From NCBI RefSeq assembly GCF_014236795.1, contig NZ_CP049017.1:4599001-4663000 (forward strand): a stretch of DNA of 64,000 bases, written 5' to 3'. A program made the position numbers and the translations under genes. Shown here piece by piece: positions 54,416 through 63,947 of this stretch. This DNA is from Xanthomonas theicola (lineage in GTDB: Bacteria; Pseudomonadota; Gammaproteobacteria; Xanthomonadales; Xanthomonadaceae). The notes under the pieces are model-generated. The model worked only from the letters and a program-made list of their open reading frames with translations, made no database searches and was not told where the DNA came from. The first letter of the stretch is position 1. Each line of letters begins with the position of its first letter.

Positions 54416-55573
54416 GTCTGAAAATCCACCAGATCTCTCAAATTCCAGCCTCTGCGTTTCAATAACGCGCAACATTGATGCGTATGATGCGATTTCCCCT
54501 GTCGCCTGGCCGCTTTGACTGCCGGCAGGCAGCATTATCCCCTGGCCGGCAACCAGTGCCGGCGTACCGTCCACAGATTGGACAGCGCAAACAACGTCAG
54601 CACCTGCGCCGTGTTCTTCGCCAACCCACGATAGCGGACCTGGTGTAGCCGAACTGGCGCTTGATCGCGCGGAATGGATGCGCCACCTTCGCGCGCACGC
54701 TGGCCTTAGCGTTCCCAACGCGCTTCCCGCGCACGCTCGCGCTCGTTGCCAATGGCTTGAATCGTCGATCGTTTGGCGGCGATGAAAAAGGCGGCTTGGC
54801 AGGCCTGCCGTTCTTCGCGCTTGTCCGCACCGGTGTAGCCGCTGTCGCCGAACACGCTGTCTTGCTTCCCATGCAGCAACGCATGCGTCACCGTGACGTC
54901 AGCCGCGTTGGCCGCCGTGCAGTGGACGTGGTGGACCAGCCCGGAAAACTCATCCACCCACGATGCGCCTTCATGCCGAAATGCCACTGCTTGCCCTTCT
55001 TGGTCTGATGCATCTCAAGGTCGCGCGCATGATCGGCATTTTTCGTCGAGCGGGGCGCGGCGATGATGGTCGCATCGACAATCGTTCCGGTACGCAGCTT
55101 GTGCCCCTTGTGCCCCTTGCGCGCCAGATGCGAATGGATCGCCTGCAACATCCGCGCGGCAATGCCGTGGGTTTCCAGCAGACGCCGGAAGTTCACAATC
55201 TTGGTCTCGTCGGGAATGCTGTCCAGGCCGCCAAGCTGGACGAAACGGCGCAAGGTCGGGATCTCGCGCAGCGCTTCTTCCATCACCGGATCGCTCAACG
55301 CGTCCCACTGCTGCAGCAGATGAATCCGCAACATCGTTGCCAACGCATAGGGCTGCCGACCGGGACGCCCCGACACCCGATAGTGCGCCTCGATCGGCGC
55401 GAGCAATTGTTTCCACGGAACGATGCGCTCCATCTCGGCCAGGAAGATCTCGCGGCGGGTTTGCTTGCGCTTGCCCAGACCTTCAGCGTCACCGAACGTC
55501 AGTTGCATGGGGATGCCTCCTCAACGTAAGCCTGCAGTGTCGCGCATCTTGGACGCGTTGTTCAGGGGTTCCC
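54416..55573 (-). mobile_element. Decayed IS5-family (IS1478-like) insertion sequence
   Basis: The element spans about 1.16 kb. Its right end reads, on the minus strand, AGGGAACCCCTGAACAACGC, and its left end has AAGAAGGTCTGAAAAT, an imperfect inverted match. A solitary related end lies at 27641. Boundaries are approximate by a few bases. Confidence 0.65.
54535..55508 (-). pseudogene. IS5-family (IS1478-like) transposase, multiply frameshifted
   Basis: The N-terminal two thirds are open (MQLTFGDAEGLGKRKQTRRE, then GRPGRQPYALATMLRIHLLQ and GTIVDATIIAAPRSTKNADH with the first catalytic Asp). The frame then shifts near 54960 to continue as VDEFSGLVHHVHCTAANAAD and VFGDSGYTGADKREE (second Asp), shifts again near 54780 to RVGNAKASVRAKVAHPFRAI, and a third time near 54648 to reach LFALSNLWTVRRHWLPARG. 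It cannot make an intact transposase. Confidence 0.85.
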
Positions 55574-55610
55574 TAAGCGGCGGTCGCTACCGACATCTAT
55601 GAATCTTCCG

Positions 55611-55634
55611 TCGCTGTCGCTGTCGCTGTCGCTG
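55611..55634. repeat. Hexanucleotide microsatellite (TCGCTG)x4
   Basis: Four perfect copies of TCGCTG lie in a gene-free stretch (55574-56194) between two IS remnants. The unit is a multiple of three. No reading frame around it is convincing. Confidence 0.8.
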
Positions 55635-55827
55635 TGTTGTTGATTTTGATTCACCGGGTTCCCTTACGTAGCGGCGAATGGGGCGGGAAAAACCCCGAAG
55701 GGGCGGCGCACATGGACGTGCGCCGTTCGCGGCAGGGGCAGGATGCCCCTTCCGCGAATCCCGTCCTATTCGCGCACCCGGAGCGCGTAGCGCGGAGGGC
55801 GCGGAGGCAGGGTGTGCTTTCTTTTGG

Positions 55828-55859
55828 TTACTTTTCTTTGCACAAGCAAAGAAAAGTAA
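55828..55859. repeat. Perfect 13-bp AT-rich hairpin
   Basis: TTACTTTTCTTTG and CAAAGAAAAGTAA pair around a CACAAG loop. The AT content contrasts sharply with the region. I recall the same motif as an interspersed repeat in Xanthomonas and Stenotrophomonas. It is flanked by the inverted words CGCCGCAAGGCG. Confidence 0.75.
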
Positions 55860-55914
55860 CTCGCCGCAAGGCGAAAGCTTTGCTGTTGCTCTGCGATTGC
55901 GATGGCGGATACGT

Positions 55915-55977
55915 TGTAGGAGCGGCTTTAGCCGCGACTCGGTCTCGTAGAAAAGTGTCGCGGCTGAAGCCGCTTGT
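55915..55977. repeat. REP-like repeat, GTTGTAGGAGCGGCTTTAGC
   Basis: The left arm TGTAGGAGCGGCTTTAGCCG and the right arm TCGCGGCTGAAGCCGCTTGT are inverted relatives. It is the third clear member of the GTAGGAGCGG family in the window. Confidence 0.7.
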
Positions 55978-56194
55978 GTCTTATACGGGTCTATCGTTGA
56001 GGTGAGAGCGGAGTGCGGCAGGCCGTTAAGCCGCAGTGCCAAGCGAGCACGCGTGGGAGTCAGGACCGCCGCACTGCGTTTCTCCTGCCCTACAAGCCCG
56101 AACCGTTGCCTGAGCTTCGAGTTCGAACCGACAAGCATGGGCATCGGCAGGAGATCTCTGGCCCCTGAGTCGACTGCGGAGGACGTCCACGTCC

Positions 56195-57117
56195 ATGCCA
56201 CGTTTTGTCGGGATCGATGTCGCCAAGGCCGAACGCGTCACGCATGTCTTGCCGGGCGTCCTGGCCTGGATCCAGGCCACTACGCCCGAGGAGCATGCCT
56301 TGCTGGTCGAACGCCTGGCACCGATGGAATGCCAGCCGATCGTGCTGGAAGCCAGCGGCGGCGGCGAACAGGCCGTGCTGCAGGCGCTGGCGCAGGTCGG
56401 CCTGCCCGCGGTCCGGCTGCCTGCCCATCGCCCCCGGGCGCTGGCGCATGCGTTGAGCCTGAAGACCAAGACCGATGCCCTGGAGCGCGCTTGCTGGCCA
56501 TGGCGGCCCAGTGCATCCACGCCCCGCCCACCGCCGTGCTCCCTGCGCCGTTGCAGGCGCGGCGCGAACGGCGTCACCTGTGCCGCACCCTGCTCGCCCA
56601 GCGCGATGCGCAGCGCCGCTGCCTGGCACAGGTCACCTGCCAGGCCGTGCGCGGCCAGTGGGTCGAGGCGATCGCGCTGCTGCAACAGCGCATCCGCGAA
56701 GTGTCCGGACAGATCGCACAGGCAGGAGCGGCGTGTTCCAGCCTACCCAAGGTACCCGGGCTTGGCCCGATCCTGCGCGCCACCCTGGCGGCCCGGCTTC
56801 CCGAACTGGGCACCGTACACCTGCGCAAGATCGCCGCTCCTGGTCGGGCTGGCCCCGTTCAATCGCGCCAGCGGCCGCTGGCGCGGCCAACGCCGCATCC
56901 AGGGCGGGCGCGCCGACGTGCGCCAGGTGTTGTCCATGGCCACCTGGGCCTGGATCCGCGCCGGCTCCCCGCTGTCCCACACCTATGCGCGCCTGATTGC
57001 CGCCGGCAAGCCTGCCAAGGTCGCCATCGTCGCGTGCATGCACAAATACCTGCGGTGGCTCAATGCCATCGCGCGCGATCGAGCGACGTACGCGCCTCCT
57101 ACGCTCGCTTCTGCATG
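56195..57117 (+). pseudogene. IS110-family transposase, two compensating frameshifts
   Basis: The N-terminal DEDD domain begins MPRFVGIDVAKAERVTHVLP and includes Asp in GIDVAK, Glu in IVLEASGGGEQAVL and the Asp in LKTKTDALERA. The frame then shifts near 56486 to LLAMAAQCIHAPPTAVLPAP and onward through [20 protein letters not shown], and returns near 56836 to LVGLAPFNRASGRWRGQRRI and the end CMHKYLRWLNAIARDRATYA. About 307 codons in total, close to family length. The last 470 bases match the fragment at 18243-18718. Confidence 0.87.
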
Positions 57118-57160
57118 ACGGTTGACTCCCACAGTGCACCCAGCCAGCGCGCCGCAAACC

Positions 57161-57225
57161 CCTTGTGGGAGCGGCTCTGGGCGGCCTTGGGCCATCAGTC
57201 GCAACGAACGAAGCGGTGCGTTCGC
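57161..57225 (+). repeat. REP-like repeat, copy of 14412-14470 in opposite orientation
   Basis: TTGTGGGAGCGGCTCTGGGC then GGCCTTGGGCCATCAGTCGC matches the minus strand of 14412-14470 with a few substitutions. It lies between the IS110 copy and the next gene; 57118-57368 otherwise holds no gene. Confidence 0.65.
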
Positions 57226-57368
57226 CGGGCTCGGATGGTGTCGCGGCTGAAGCCCCACATGCGAAAACCGGCATGCCCTGACGTCTTCGCATGAGCAGCG
57301 GCGCGACCGCACCCGGCGACCAAGCCCGCGCACAGGGCCGCGACGGCCATGCCTGCTAGCATCGGTCG

Positions 57369-58424
57369 ATGGATTCCCTCACCCAGATAGTGCTCGGCGC
57401 CGCCGTCGCCGCCGCTATCGCCCCTGCGCAGCATCGGCGCGCCGCGCTGCTCGCAGGCGCCGTGCTGGGCACCGTGCCCGATCTCGATTCGCTGATCCTG
57501 ATGCCGTTGACCCGCGACCCGGTCACGCTGATGACGGTGCACCGCAGCTTCAGCCATTCGCTGTTCGTGCTGCCGTTGCTCGGCTGGCTGATCTGGTGGC
57601 TGTACCGGCGCTGCGGCCATGGCCGCGTGGCGGCAGCGCCGCAGCGCTGGTTCTGGGCGATGCAGCTGGCCCTGGTCACCCATCCGCTGCTGGATGCGTT
57701 CACCGTCTACGGCACCCAGCTGTGGTGGCCGCTGCGGCCGCCGCCGGCGATGTGGTCCAGCGTCTTCATCATCGATCCGGGCTATAGCCTGTGGTTGCTC
57801 CTGGCCTGCGCCATCGCTTGGTGGGGGCGTGCGCGGCGCCTGGCGCAGCAGGCGCTGCTGGCCGGGCTGATCCTGAGCAGCGCCTACCTGGGCTGGTCGC
57901 TGCTGGCCAAGCACTTGGTCGATCGCCAGGCCGACCGCGCACTGGCGGCGATGGGCCTGCAGCAGGCGCCGCGCTTCTCGGTGCCGATGCCGTTCAACAC
58001 GCTGTTGTGGCGGGTGGTGGCGATGACGCCGCGCGGCTACGTGATCGGCGAACGTTCGCTGGTCGCCGACAGCGGGCCGATGCGCTTCCAGGGGTTCGCG
58101 TCCAACACCCAGGCGCTGGGCCAAGCGCGCGCGCTGCCGGCGGTGCAGCGGCTGACCTGGTTCAACCGCGGCTTCATGCGCGCCCAGGCCAAGGACGGCG
58201 AACTGGTGCTCAGCGACCTGCGCATGGGCCTGGAGCCGGACTACAACTTCAACTTCGCGGTGGCCCGCCAGCACGATGGCGGCTGGCAGGCGATCGCGCC
58301 GCGCCAGTTGCAGGCAGCGTACCGCGCGCCGGTGGCGCGCGGGCGGATCGGCGTGGCGCTGGCGCGAATGTGGCGCAGGATCTGGCAACAGCCGCCGGAT
58401 GCTGGAGTGACGACAACAACGTAG
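57369..58424 (+). CDS. Membrane-bound metal-dependent hydrolase, YdjM/DUF457-like
   Basis: A 351-residue protein with about four or five membrane helices in the first half. It shows the family's conserved polar residues in membrane context: MDSLTQIVLGAAVAAAI, LGTVPDLDSL, VHRSFSHSLFVLPLLGWLIW and VTHPLLDAFTVYGTQLWWPL. The Asp/His pattern D-x-D, HR-x3-H and H-x4-D suggests a metal site. Relatives are annotated as predicted hydrolases of unknown substrate (E. coli YdjM is LexA-regulated). The C-terminal 150 residues are soluble. Monocistronic. Confidence 0.9.
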   Translation: MDSLTQIVLGAAVAAAIAPAQHRRAALLAGAVLGTVPDLDSLILMPLTRDPVTLMTVHRSFSHSLFVLPLLGWLIWWLYRRCGHGRVAAAPQRWFWAMQLALVTHPLLDAFTVYGTQLWWPLRPPPAMWSSVFIIDPGYSLWLLLACAIAWWGRARRLAQQALLAGLILSSAYLGWSLLAKHLVDRQADRALAAMGLQQAPRFSVPMPFNTLLWRVVAMTPRGYVIGERSLVADSGPMRFQGFASNTQALGQARALPAVQRLTWFNRGFMRAQAKDGELVLSDLRMGLEPDYNFNFAVARQHDGGWQAIAPRQLQAAYRAPVARGRIGVALARMWRRIWQQPPDAGVTTTT

Positions 58425-58496
58425 GCCACCGTGTCAGGCGAGATCTGCCTACGCCCGGCCGGCGCCTGCAGACGGGCGCATTGCCGCGGCAGTCAC

Positions 58497-58946
58497 TCAG
58501 GGCGACAGCTCGGCTGGCGAACCAAAAGCGGTGACCAGATGCACGACTTCGCCGAGCAGACCCGGATCGTTCTTCGCCGCAATGGCCGTGATGAATACGT
58601 TGCCGTTGCGGTATTTGCCGGTCTTGTACGTCGCGCCGGAGTCGGTGGCCTGGCGGGTCACGTCCACATAGTCGAGATCGGTCAACACGATGTTCCACTG
58701 TTCGCCGTGTTCCTTTGAAAACAGCTTGATCGCATAGGCCATACCATCCGGATCGGCAGCGACGTCGGCGTTGATGACCGCGACGAACATCCGCTTCAAC
58801 AGATCCGTCCAGGCGATGCCGTGGATCACGCTGCTGGCGGTGATGTGCGACGGTGAGCCGGCCAGGCGCGCCAGCGCCGCCTGGACTGCGTCGTCCGCAT
58901 CGCCAGCGCTGTCGTGTTTCCTGAGAAAATCCTGATCGTTGGGCAT
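58497..58946 (-). CDS. Hypothetical protein of 149 residues
   Basis: The start chosen is ATG 58946 (MPNDQDFLRKHDSAGDADDA) because upstream in-frame sequence to 59072 is Arg/Pro-rich. The body reads SSVIHGIAWTDLLKRMFVAV ... TGKYRNGNVFITAIAAKNDP. A mixed alpha/beta soluble protein with no signal peptide. I do not recognise a family. The segment GEQWNIVLTDLDYVDVTRQA suggests a small compact domain. Transcribed toward the YdjM-like gene. Confidence 0.7.
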   Translation of the reverse strand: MPNDQDFLRKHDSAGDADDAVQAALARLAGSPSHITASSVIHGIAWTDLLKRMFVAVINADVAADPDGMAYAIKLFSKEHGEQWNIVLTDLDYVDVTRQATDSGATYKTGKYRNGNVFITAIAAKNDPGLLGEVVHLVTAFGSPAELSP

Positions 58947-59153
58947 GGGCTGCTCCTGGCTGCGGCGTTGGAAGATCGCGTCCGGAGCCGGTGCGGCGAT
59001 GGGTGGCCGGGCTGGGCGAGCGCGAGCGGGATCGGGGCGGTGCAGGGCGCCGAGCAGGTATAGCAGGCGCATCGTATTGGTCTTCAGACCGGCAGCTCCC
59101 GACCATTCCCGATGACTAGGACGTCGCCGGCTGCGTGTTGTGAATCGCCGCGA

Positions 59154-60146
59154 TCAGGCGGCCTGCGGCGGCGCCGCGTTTTCCATCAGCCTGTCGAAAT
59201 AGTCGGCGGTCAGCGCCAGTTGCGCCTGCGCGCTCTCGGCGCGGTTGACCACGGTGCAGAATGCGGCGTTCTCCGGCCGGTCCTTGGCGTACCAACCCAG
59301 GTGCTTGCGCGCGATGCGCACGCCCTGCGCCTCGCCATAGAAATCGTGCAGGGCGTGCAGGTGGCCGAGCAGGGTGTCGCGCACGAACGTCAGCGACGGC
59401 GCCGGCTGCACGGTGCCGTGGGCGAGGTAATGCGCGATCTCGCCGAAGATCCACGGGCGGCCCTGCGCCGCGCGGCCGACCATCACCGCATCGGCGCCGG
59501 TCGCCGCCAGCACCTGCGCGGCCTTGTGCGGCGAATCGATGTCGCCGTTGGCGATCACCGGGATGCGCAGCGCGGCCTTGATCCGCGCGATCGTCGCGTA
59601 CTCGGCCTGGCCGCGGTAGTGCTGGTCGCGGGTGCGCCCATGCACCGCCAGCGCGGCGATGCCGCAGTCCTCGGCGATGCGCGCGATGGCCGGGCCATTG
59701 CGGTGGTCGCAGTCCCAGCCGCTGCGGATCTTCAGCGTCACCGGCACCGGCGAGGCCTGCACCACCGCGCTCAGGATGCGCGCCACCAGCGCCTCGTCGC
59801 GCATCAGCGCCGAGCCGGCCCAGGCATTGCACACCTTCTTCGCCGGGCACCCCATGTTGATGTCGATCAGCTGCGCGCCGCGGTCGGCGTTGTAGCGCGC
59901 CGCTTCGGCCAGCTGCCGCGGTTCGGTGCCGGCGATCTGCACGCTGACCGGGTCCGGTTCGCCGGCGTGGTCCATGCGTTGCAGCGACTTGCGGGTCTGC
60001 CAGAAACGCGGGTCGGAAATGGTCATTTCCGACACCGCCAGACCGGCGCCCAGGCGCTTGCACAGCAGCCGGAACGGCTTGTCGGTGACCCCGGCCATCG
60101 GCGCCAGGATCACGTTCGGTTCAATCGTGTAGGGGCCGATGCGCAT
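59154..60146 (-). CDS. dusB: tRNA-dihydrouridine synthase DusB
   Basis: A 330-residue FMN enzyme that reduces uridine to dihydrouridine in tRNA D-loops. Signature regions: NVILAPMAGVTDKPFRLLCK, IDINMGCPAKKVCNAWAGSA with the catalytic Cys, VHGRTRDQHYRGQAEY, VIANGDIDSPHKAAQVL and VMVGRAAQGRPWIFGEI. The short NMGCPAKKV and the C-terminal helical domain (VRIARKHLGWYAKD) identify the DusB type. No fis gene is downstream, unlike enterics. Confidence 0.96.
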   Translation of the reverse strand: MRIGPYTIEPNVILAPMAGVTDKPFRLLCKRLGAGLAVSEMTISDPRFWQTRKSLQRMDHAGEPDPVSVQIAGTEPRQLAEAARYNADRGAQLIDINMGCPAKKVCNAWAGSALMRDEALVARILSAVVQASPVPVTLKIRSGWDCDHRNGPAIARIAEDCGIAALAVHGRTRDQHYRGQAEYATIARIKAALRIPVIANGDIDSPHKAAQVLAATGADAVMVGRAAQGRPWIFGEIAHYLAHGTVQPAPSLTFVRDTLLGHLHALHDFYGEAQGVRIARKHLGWYAKDRPENAAFCTVVNRAESAQAQLALTADYFDRLMENAAPPQAA

Positions 60147-60198
60147 GCGCGCATTGTCGTCGCCGCCGCGGCCGCTGCCAACCGTGCGCCGCGCCGGA

Positions 60199-60385
60199 TC
60201 AGCGGACCAGTTGGTACGGCTCGAAGCCGTCGGCGTTGCCGTCCAGGATCAGCAGCGATTCGTCCGGTCGCCGTCGCGCGGACGGCGGCGGCGATGCTGT
60301 TCCAGTCGCCGCGCTGTGCGGCGGCCGCGGACGGCCGCGCCAGCAGCGTGCACAGCGCGGCGAACGGGATCGAGGAAAGACGCAT
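60199..60385 (-). pseudogene. Small exported protein, frameshifted
   Basis: ATG 60385 opens a signal-like sequence (MRLSSIPFAALCTLLARPSA, then AAAQRGDWNSIAAAVRA). The next plausible coding sequence, RPDESLLILDGNADGFEPYQ then LVR and TGA at 60199, is in another frame, so an indel near 60265-60280 is needed. The joined product would be only about 62 residues. No family recognised. It lies between rbsK and dusB on the same strand. Confidence 0.4.
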
Positions 60386-60475
60386 CGCGACTTCCGTATC
60401 GGCATGCGCGCCGGTCGCAGCGCCGGGCGCCGTGGCGCCGACGGCGGTGGCTGTCGCCCGCGCGGGCATGCCCGC

Positions 60476-61429
60476 TCAGTTGATGTCCGGCACCAGCCGC
60501 GGCATCGACGCCGCGGCGCCTTCGGCCTCGGTCGAACGCGCCGCGTAGTGGTTGGCGAAGCGCACGTGGCTGGCGAAGCCGGCGTTCGGCGATTGCGCCA
60601 GCGAGGCCGCCAGCGCGCCGTTGAACGCATCGCCGGCGCCGGTGGTGTCCACGGTGTGCGCCGCTTCGGCGCCGATGCGGTAGTAGGGTTGGGCATCGCC
60701 GCGCAGGCGCTCGTCGGGGTGCGAGATGAACGCGCCAACCGCGCCCAGCGTCACCACCACGGTGCCGCCGGGCAACAGCTTGCGGCACAGCGCGTGCAGG
60801 CTGCCGCCGTCGGTGGCGGCGACGTCGTCGGCGTCCACGCGCTCGCCGACGTGGCGCGCCAGCAGCGCGGCGAACTCGGTTTCGTTCGGGGTCAGCACGT
60901 CGGCCAGCTTGAGCAGGCCGATGCTGGTCTGCGCATTCGCCGGCGCGGCATTGAGCACCGTGGTCAGGCCGGTCTCGCGTGCCAGCGCCAGGGCGCCCTC
61001 GATGGTCTCGATCGGCGACTCCAACTGGGCCAGCAGGACCCGCGCCGCGCCCAGCAGCGCGCGCTGCGCCTGCACGAAGTCCAGGCTCAGCGCGGCGTTG
61101 GCGCCGGCGCCGATGACGATGGTGTTGCGGCCGTGGCCATCGACGTAGATGCCGCCGGTGCCGGTCGGTTCGGTGCTGGCCTCGGCGGCCAGGTCGATGC
61201 CGTCCTGCGCCGCCAGCGCGCGCGCCATCGCGCCGCCGGCGTCGTCGCCGAGCGCGCAGACGAAGGTGGCGGCGGCGCCGGCGCGCGCCGCCGCCACCGC
61301 CTGGTTGAAGCCCTTGCCGCCGGGGCCGGTGCTGTAGCGCCCGGCGATGGTCGCGCCCGGGGCGGGCAGGGTTTCGCAGCGCCAGATGTGATCGACATTG
61401 AACGAACCGACGACGATGATCGAACTCAT
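60476..61429 (-). CDS. rbsK: Ribokinase RbsK (PfkB family)
   Basis: A 317-residue sugar kinase that phosphorylates ribose at O5 with ATP. Motifs: MSSIIVVGSFNVDHIWRCET, GGKGFNQAVAAARAGAAATF (PfkB signature 1), LLAQLESPIETI, VLTPNETEFAAL, and the anion-hole/catalytic Asp region VDTTGAGDAFNGALAASL. ATG 61429 or 61435 both fit. The nucleoside transporter gene nupC is 46 bases upstream in the same direction, which suggests a nucleoside/ribose salvage operon. Confidence 0.94.
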   Translation of the reverse strand: MSSIIVVGSFNVDHIWRCETLPAPGATIAGRYSTGPGGKGFNQAVAAARAGAAATFVCALGDDAGGAMARALAAQDGIDLAAEASTEPTGTGGIYVDGHGRNTIVIGAGANAALSLDFVQAQRALLGAARVLLAQLESPIETIEGALALARETGLTTVLNAAPANAQTSIGLLKLADVLTPNETEFAALLARHVGERVDADDVAATDGGSLHALCRKLLPGGTVVVTLGAVGAFISHPDERLRGDAQPYYRIGAEAAHTVDTTGAGDAFNGALAASLAQSPNAGFASHVRFANHYAARSTEAEGAAASMPRLVPDIN

Positions 61430-61475
61430 AGGCATGTGCTGCTTCTCAACGGGTACTGGGGAAAGGGGAACTGCA

Positions 61476-62774
61476 TCAGCCGAAGTGCGACAGCACGCCG
61501 GCGATGGTGGCGGTCATGAAGGTGGCGATCGAACCGCCCAGCACCGCGCGCAGGCCGAACCGCGCCAGGTCGTGACGGCGCTCCGGGGCCAGGCCGCCGA
61601 TGCCGCCGATCTGGATCGCGATCGAGCTGAAGTTGGCGAAGCCGCACAGCGCATAGGTGGCGATCAGCCGGCCTTCGTCGCTCAGGCGCATGCCCGGGAC
61701 CTGGCCTTTGACGATCTGCGCCAGTTCGCTGTAGGCGACGAATTCGTTGATGACGACTTTCTGCCCGATCAGCGAACCGACCGTGGTCGCATCTGCCCAC
61801 GGCGTGCCGATCACCCAGGCGATCGGCGCCAGCACGTAGCCGAAGATGGTCGACAGGTTGGTCGGGCGGCCGATCGCCGCGGCCAGGCCGGTGACCTCGC
61901 CGATCCAGGTCAGCGGCGCGTTGACCAGCGCGATCAGCGCGATGAAGGCCAGCAGCATCGCGCCGATGTTCAGCGCCAGGCGCAGGCCATCGCCGGCGCC
62001 GGCGGCAGCGGCGTCGATGAGGTTGCTGGTGGTCTTCTCCACTTCCAGCTTGACCGTGCCGCGGGTCAGCGGCGTGCCGGTCTCCGGGAGCAGCAGCTTG
62101 GCCACCACCAGCGTGGCCGGCGCGGCCATGATGCTCGCCGCCAGCAAGTGCTTGGCGTAGAACGCCTGTTCCACCGGATCGGTGCCGCCGAGCATGCCCA
62201 CGTAGGCGGCCAGCACGCCGCCGGCGATGTGCGCCATGCCGCCGATCATCATCGTCAGCAGTTCGGACTCGGTCATCTTCGGGATGTACGGGCGCACCGT
62301 CAGCGGCGCCTCGGTCTGGCCGATGAACACGCTGGCGCAGACGCTGGTGGTTTCCGCGCCGGACACGCGCATCACCTTGGTGATCGCCCAGGCCATCGTC
62401 CGCACCACCGCTTGCATCACGCCCAGGTGGTAGAGCACGCCCATCAGCGCGGAGAAGAAGATGATCGTCGGCAGCACCTGGAAGGCGAAGATGAAGCCGT
62501 AGGTGTTGGCGTCCAGCAGGCTGCCGAAGATGAAGCCGGAACCTGCGTTGACGAAGCTCAGCACCTTTACGAACAGCTGCCCCAGCCAGTCGAAGACCTG
62601 GCGCCCGCCCGGCACCAGCAGCACCAGCGAGGCGAAGCCGATCTGCAGGATCAGGCCGGTCGCGACCAGCTTCCAATCGACCGCGCGCTTGTTGCTCGAG
62701 AACAGCCAGGTGATCCCGATCAGCACCGCCAAGCCGAACAGGCCGAAGCCGATCCTTCCGAAACCTTCGACCAT
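61476..62774 (-). CDS. Concentrative nucleoside transporter, NupC/CNT family
   Basis: A 432-residue inner-membrane symporter. Family regions include FIFAFQVLPTIIFFSALMGV, ETTSVCASVFIGQTEAPLTV, MIGGMAHIAGGVLAAYVGML, VINEFVAYSEL and YALCGFANFSSIAIQIGGIG. These form the nucleoside and cation sites of CNT proteins. ATG 62774 (MVEGFGRIGFGLFG) is chosen; an upstream in-frame start at 62843 would add a Pro-rich tail. Precedes rbsK, so imported nucleosides or their ribose would feed the kinase. Confidence 0.94.
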   Translation of the reverse strand: MVEGFGRIGFGLFGLAVLIGITWLFSSNKRAVDWKLVATGLILQIGFASLVLLVPGGRQVFDWLGQLFVKVLSFVNAGSGFIFGSLLDANTYGFIFAFQVLPTIIFFSALMGVLYHLGVMQAVVRTMAWAITKVMRVSGAETTSVCASVFIGQTEAPLTVRPYIPKMTESELLTMMIGGMAHIAGGVLAAYVGMLGGTDPVEQAFYAKHLLAASIMAAPATLVVAKLLLPETGTPLTRGTVKLEVEKTTSNLIDAAAAGAGDGLRLALNIGAMLLAFIALIALVNAPLTWIGEVTGLAAAIGRPTNLSTIFGYVLAPIAWVIGTPWADATTVGSLIGQKVVINEFVAYSELAQIVKGQVPGMRLSDEGRLIATYALCGFANFSSIAIQIGGIGGLAPERRHDLARFGLRAVLGGSIATFMTATIAGVLSHFG

Positions 62775-62975
62775 CTGTTTCCCCTGGATCGCCGGACCAA
62801 AGAGAAGGAAGCCTAGTGCAGGGGGTGACGGGCGGCAAGGCAAACCGGTCGAACGCGCGAAATCGGCGCCGGATCAACGGGCTGCGCCGATCCGCTGCGG
62901 TCGCGGCGACCTCGCTACACTGTGTGGCCCTCCGCCGGCCGCGCGCCGGCCCATACAGCAGGAAGGAGTTCTCGC

Positions 62976-63947
62976 ATGCACTACCGTCGCCTCGGCGCCA
63001 CCGGATTGCAGCTGTCGGCGCTGTCGTTCGGCGCCTGGATCAACTTCGGCGGGCAGATCGGCCGCGACGAAGCGCGCAACCTGATCGCCGCCGCCTGGGA
63101 CCACGGGGTCAACTTCTTCGACAACGCCGAGGTCTACGCGCAGGGCCGCGCCGAGCAGGTGATGGGCGATGTGATCGCCGACCTGCGGCTGCCGCGCGAT
63201 GGCTATTGCGTGTCCAGCAAGGTGTACTTCGGCGCGGTCGCCACGCCGCGTCCGACCCAGCGCGGGCTGTCGCGCAAGCACGTCACCGATGCCTGCCATG
63301 CCGCGCTGAAGCGGCTGCGGGTGGACTATCTGGACCTGTACTACTGCCATCGCCCCGATGCCGACACACCGGTGGAGGAAACCGTGCGTGCGATGGACGC
63401 GCTGGTCCGCCAGGGCAAGGTGCTGTACTGGGGCACCTCCGAGTGGCCGGCCGAACGCATCGGCGAGGCGGCGCGGGTGGCGCAGGCGCTCGGCCTGCAG
63501 GGGCCGTCGATGGAGCAGCCGCAGTACAACCTGCTGCACCGCCAGCGCGTGGAGCAGGAATACGCACCGCTGTACGCCGAACTCGGCCTGGGCGCCACGA
63601 TCTGGTCGCCGCTGGCCTCGGGCCTGCTGACCGGCAAGTACAACGACGGCATCGACCCGGCATCGCGGCTGGGCCAGGCGAGCAACGCCTGGCTGCACGA
63701 CGAGGTGATCGGGCCGCCGGCGCAGCGCCGCGTGGAACGCGCGCGCCGCTTCACCGCATTGGCTGCCGCGCAGGGCGTGGCGCCGGCGGCGCTGGCGATC
63801 GCCTGGTGTCTGCGCAACCCGCACGTGTCCACGGTGATCCTCGGCGCCAGTCGCGTCGCCCAGTTGCTGGAGAACCTTGATGCGCTGCAACTGGGCGCGC
63901 GCGAGGACCCGGCGTGGTGGGCGCAGGTCGAGGCTGCGGTGGCCTGA
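62976..63947 (+). CDS. Aldo/keto reductase (AKR6/Kv-beta-like)
   Basis: A 323-residue NADPH-dependent TIM-barrel oxidoreductase. It shows MHYRRLGATGLQLSALSFGA, the catalytic Asp/Tyr in NFFDNAEVYAQGRAEQVMGD, the Lys in YCVSSKVYFG, the His in DLYYCHRPDADTPVEETVRA, and the cofactor end VSTVILGASRVAQLLENL. It resembles YghZ/Kv-beta-type reductases of aldehydes and methylglyoxal. ATG 62976 follows GGAAGGAG. Divergent from nupC across 201 bases. The 53 bases after its stop hold nothing recognisable. Confidence 0.95.
   Translation: MHYRRLGATGLQLSALSFGAWINFGGQIGRDEARNLIAAAWDHGVNFFDNAEVYAQGRAEQVMGDVIADLRLPRDGYCVSSKVYFGAVATPRPTQRGLSRKHVTDACHAALKRLRVDYLDLYYCHRPDADTPVEETVRAMDALVRQGKVLYWGTSEWPAERIGEAARVAQALGLQGPSMEQPQYNLLHRQRVEQEYAPLYAELGLGATIWSPLASGLLTGKYNDGIDPASRLGQASNAWLHDEVIGPPAQRRVERARRFTALAAAQGVAPAALAIAWCLRNPHVSTVILGASRVAQLLENLDALQLGAREDPAWWAQVEAAVA

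Noticed and set aside
55574..57118. CRISPR array suggested by repeated short words
   Set aside because: The repeats are a hexamer microsatellite, a hairpin and REP-like elements. There is no regular repeat-spacer pattern and no cas gene.
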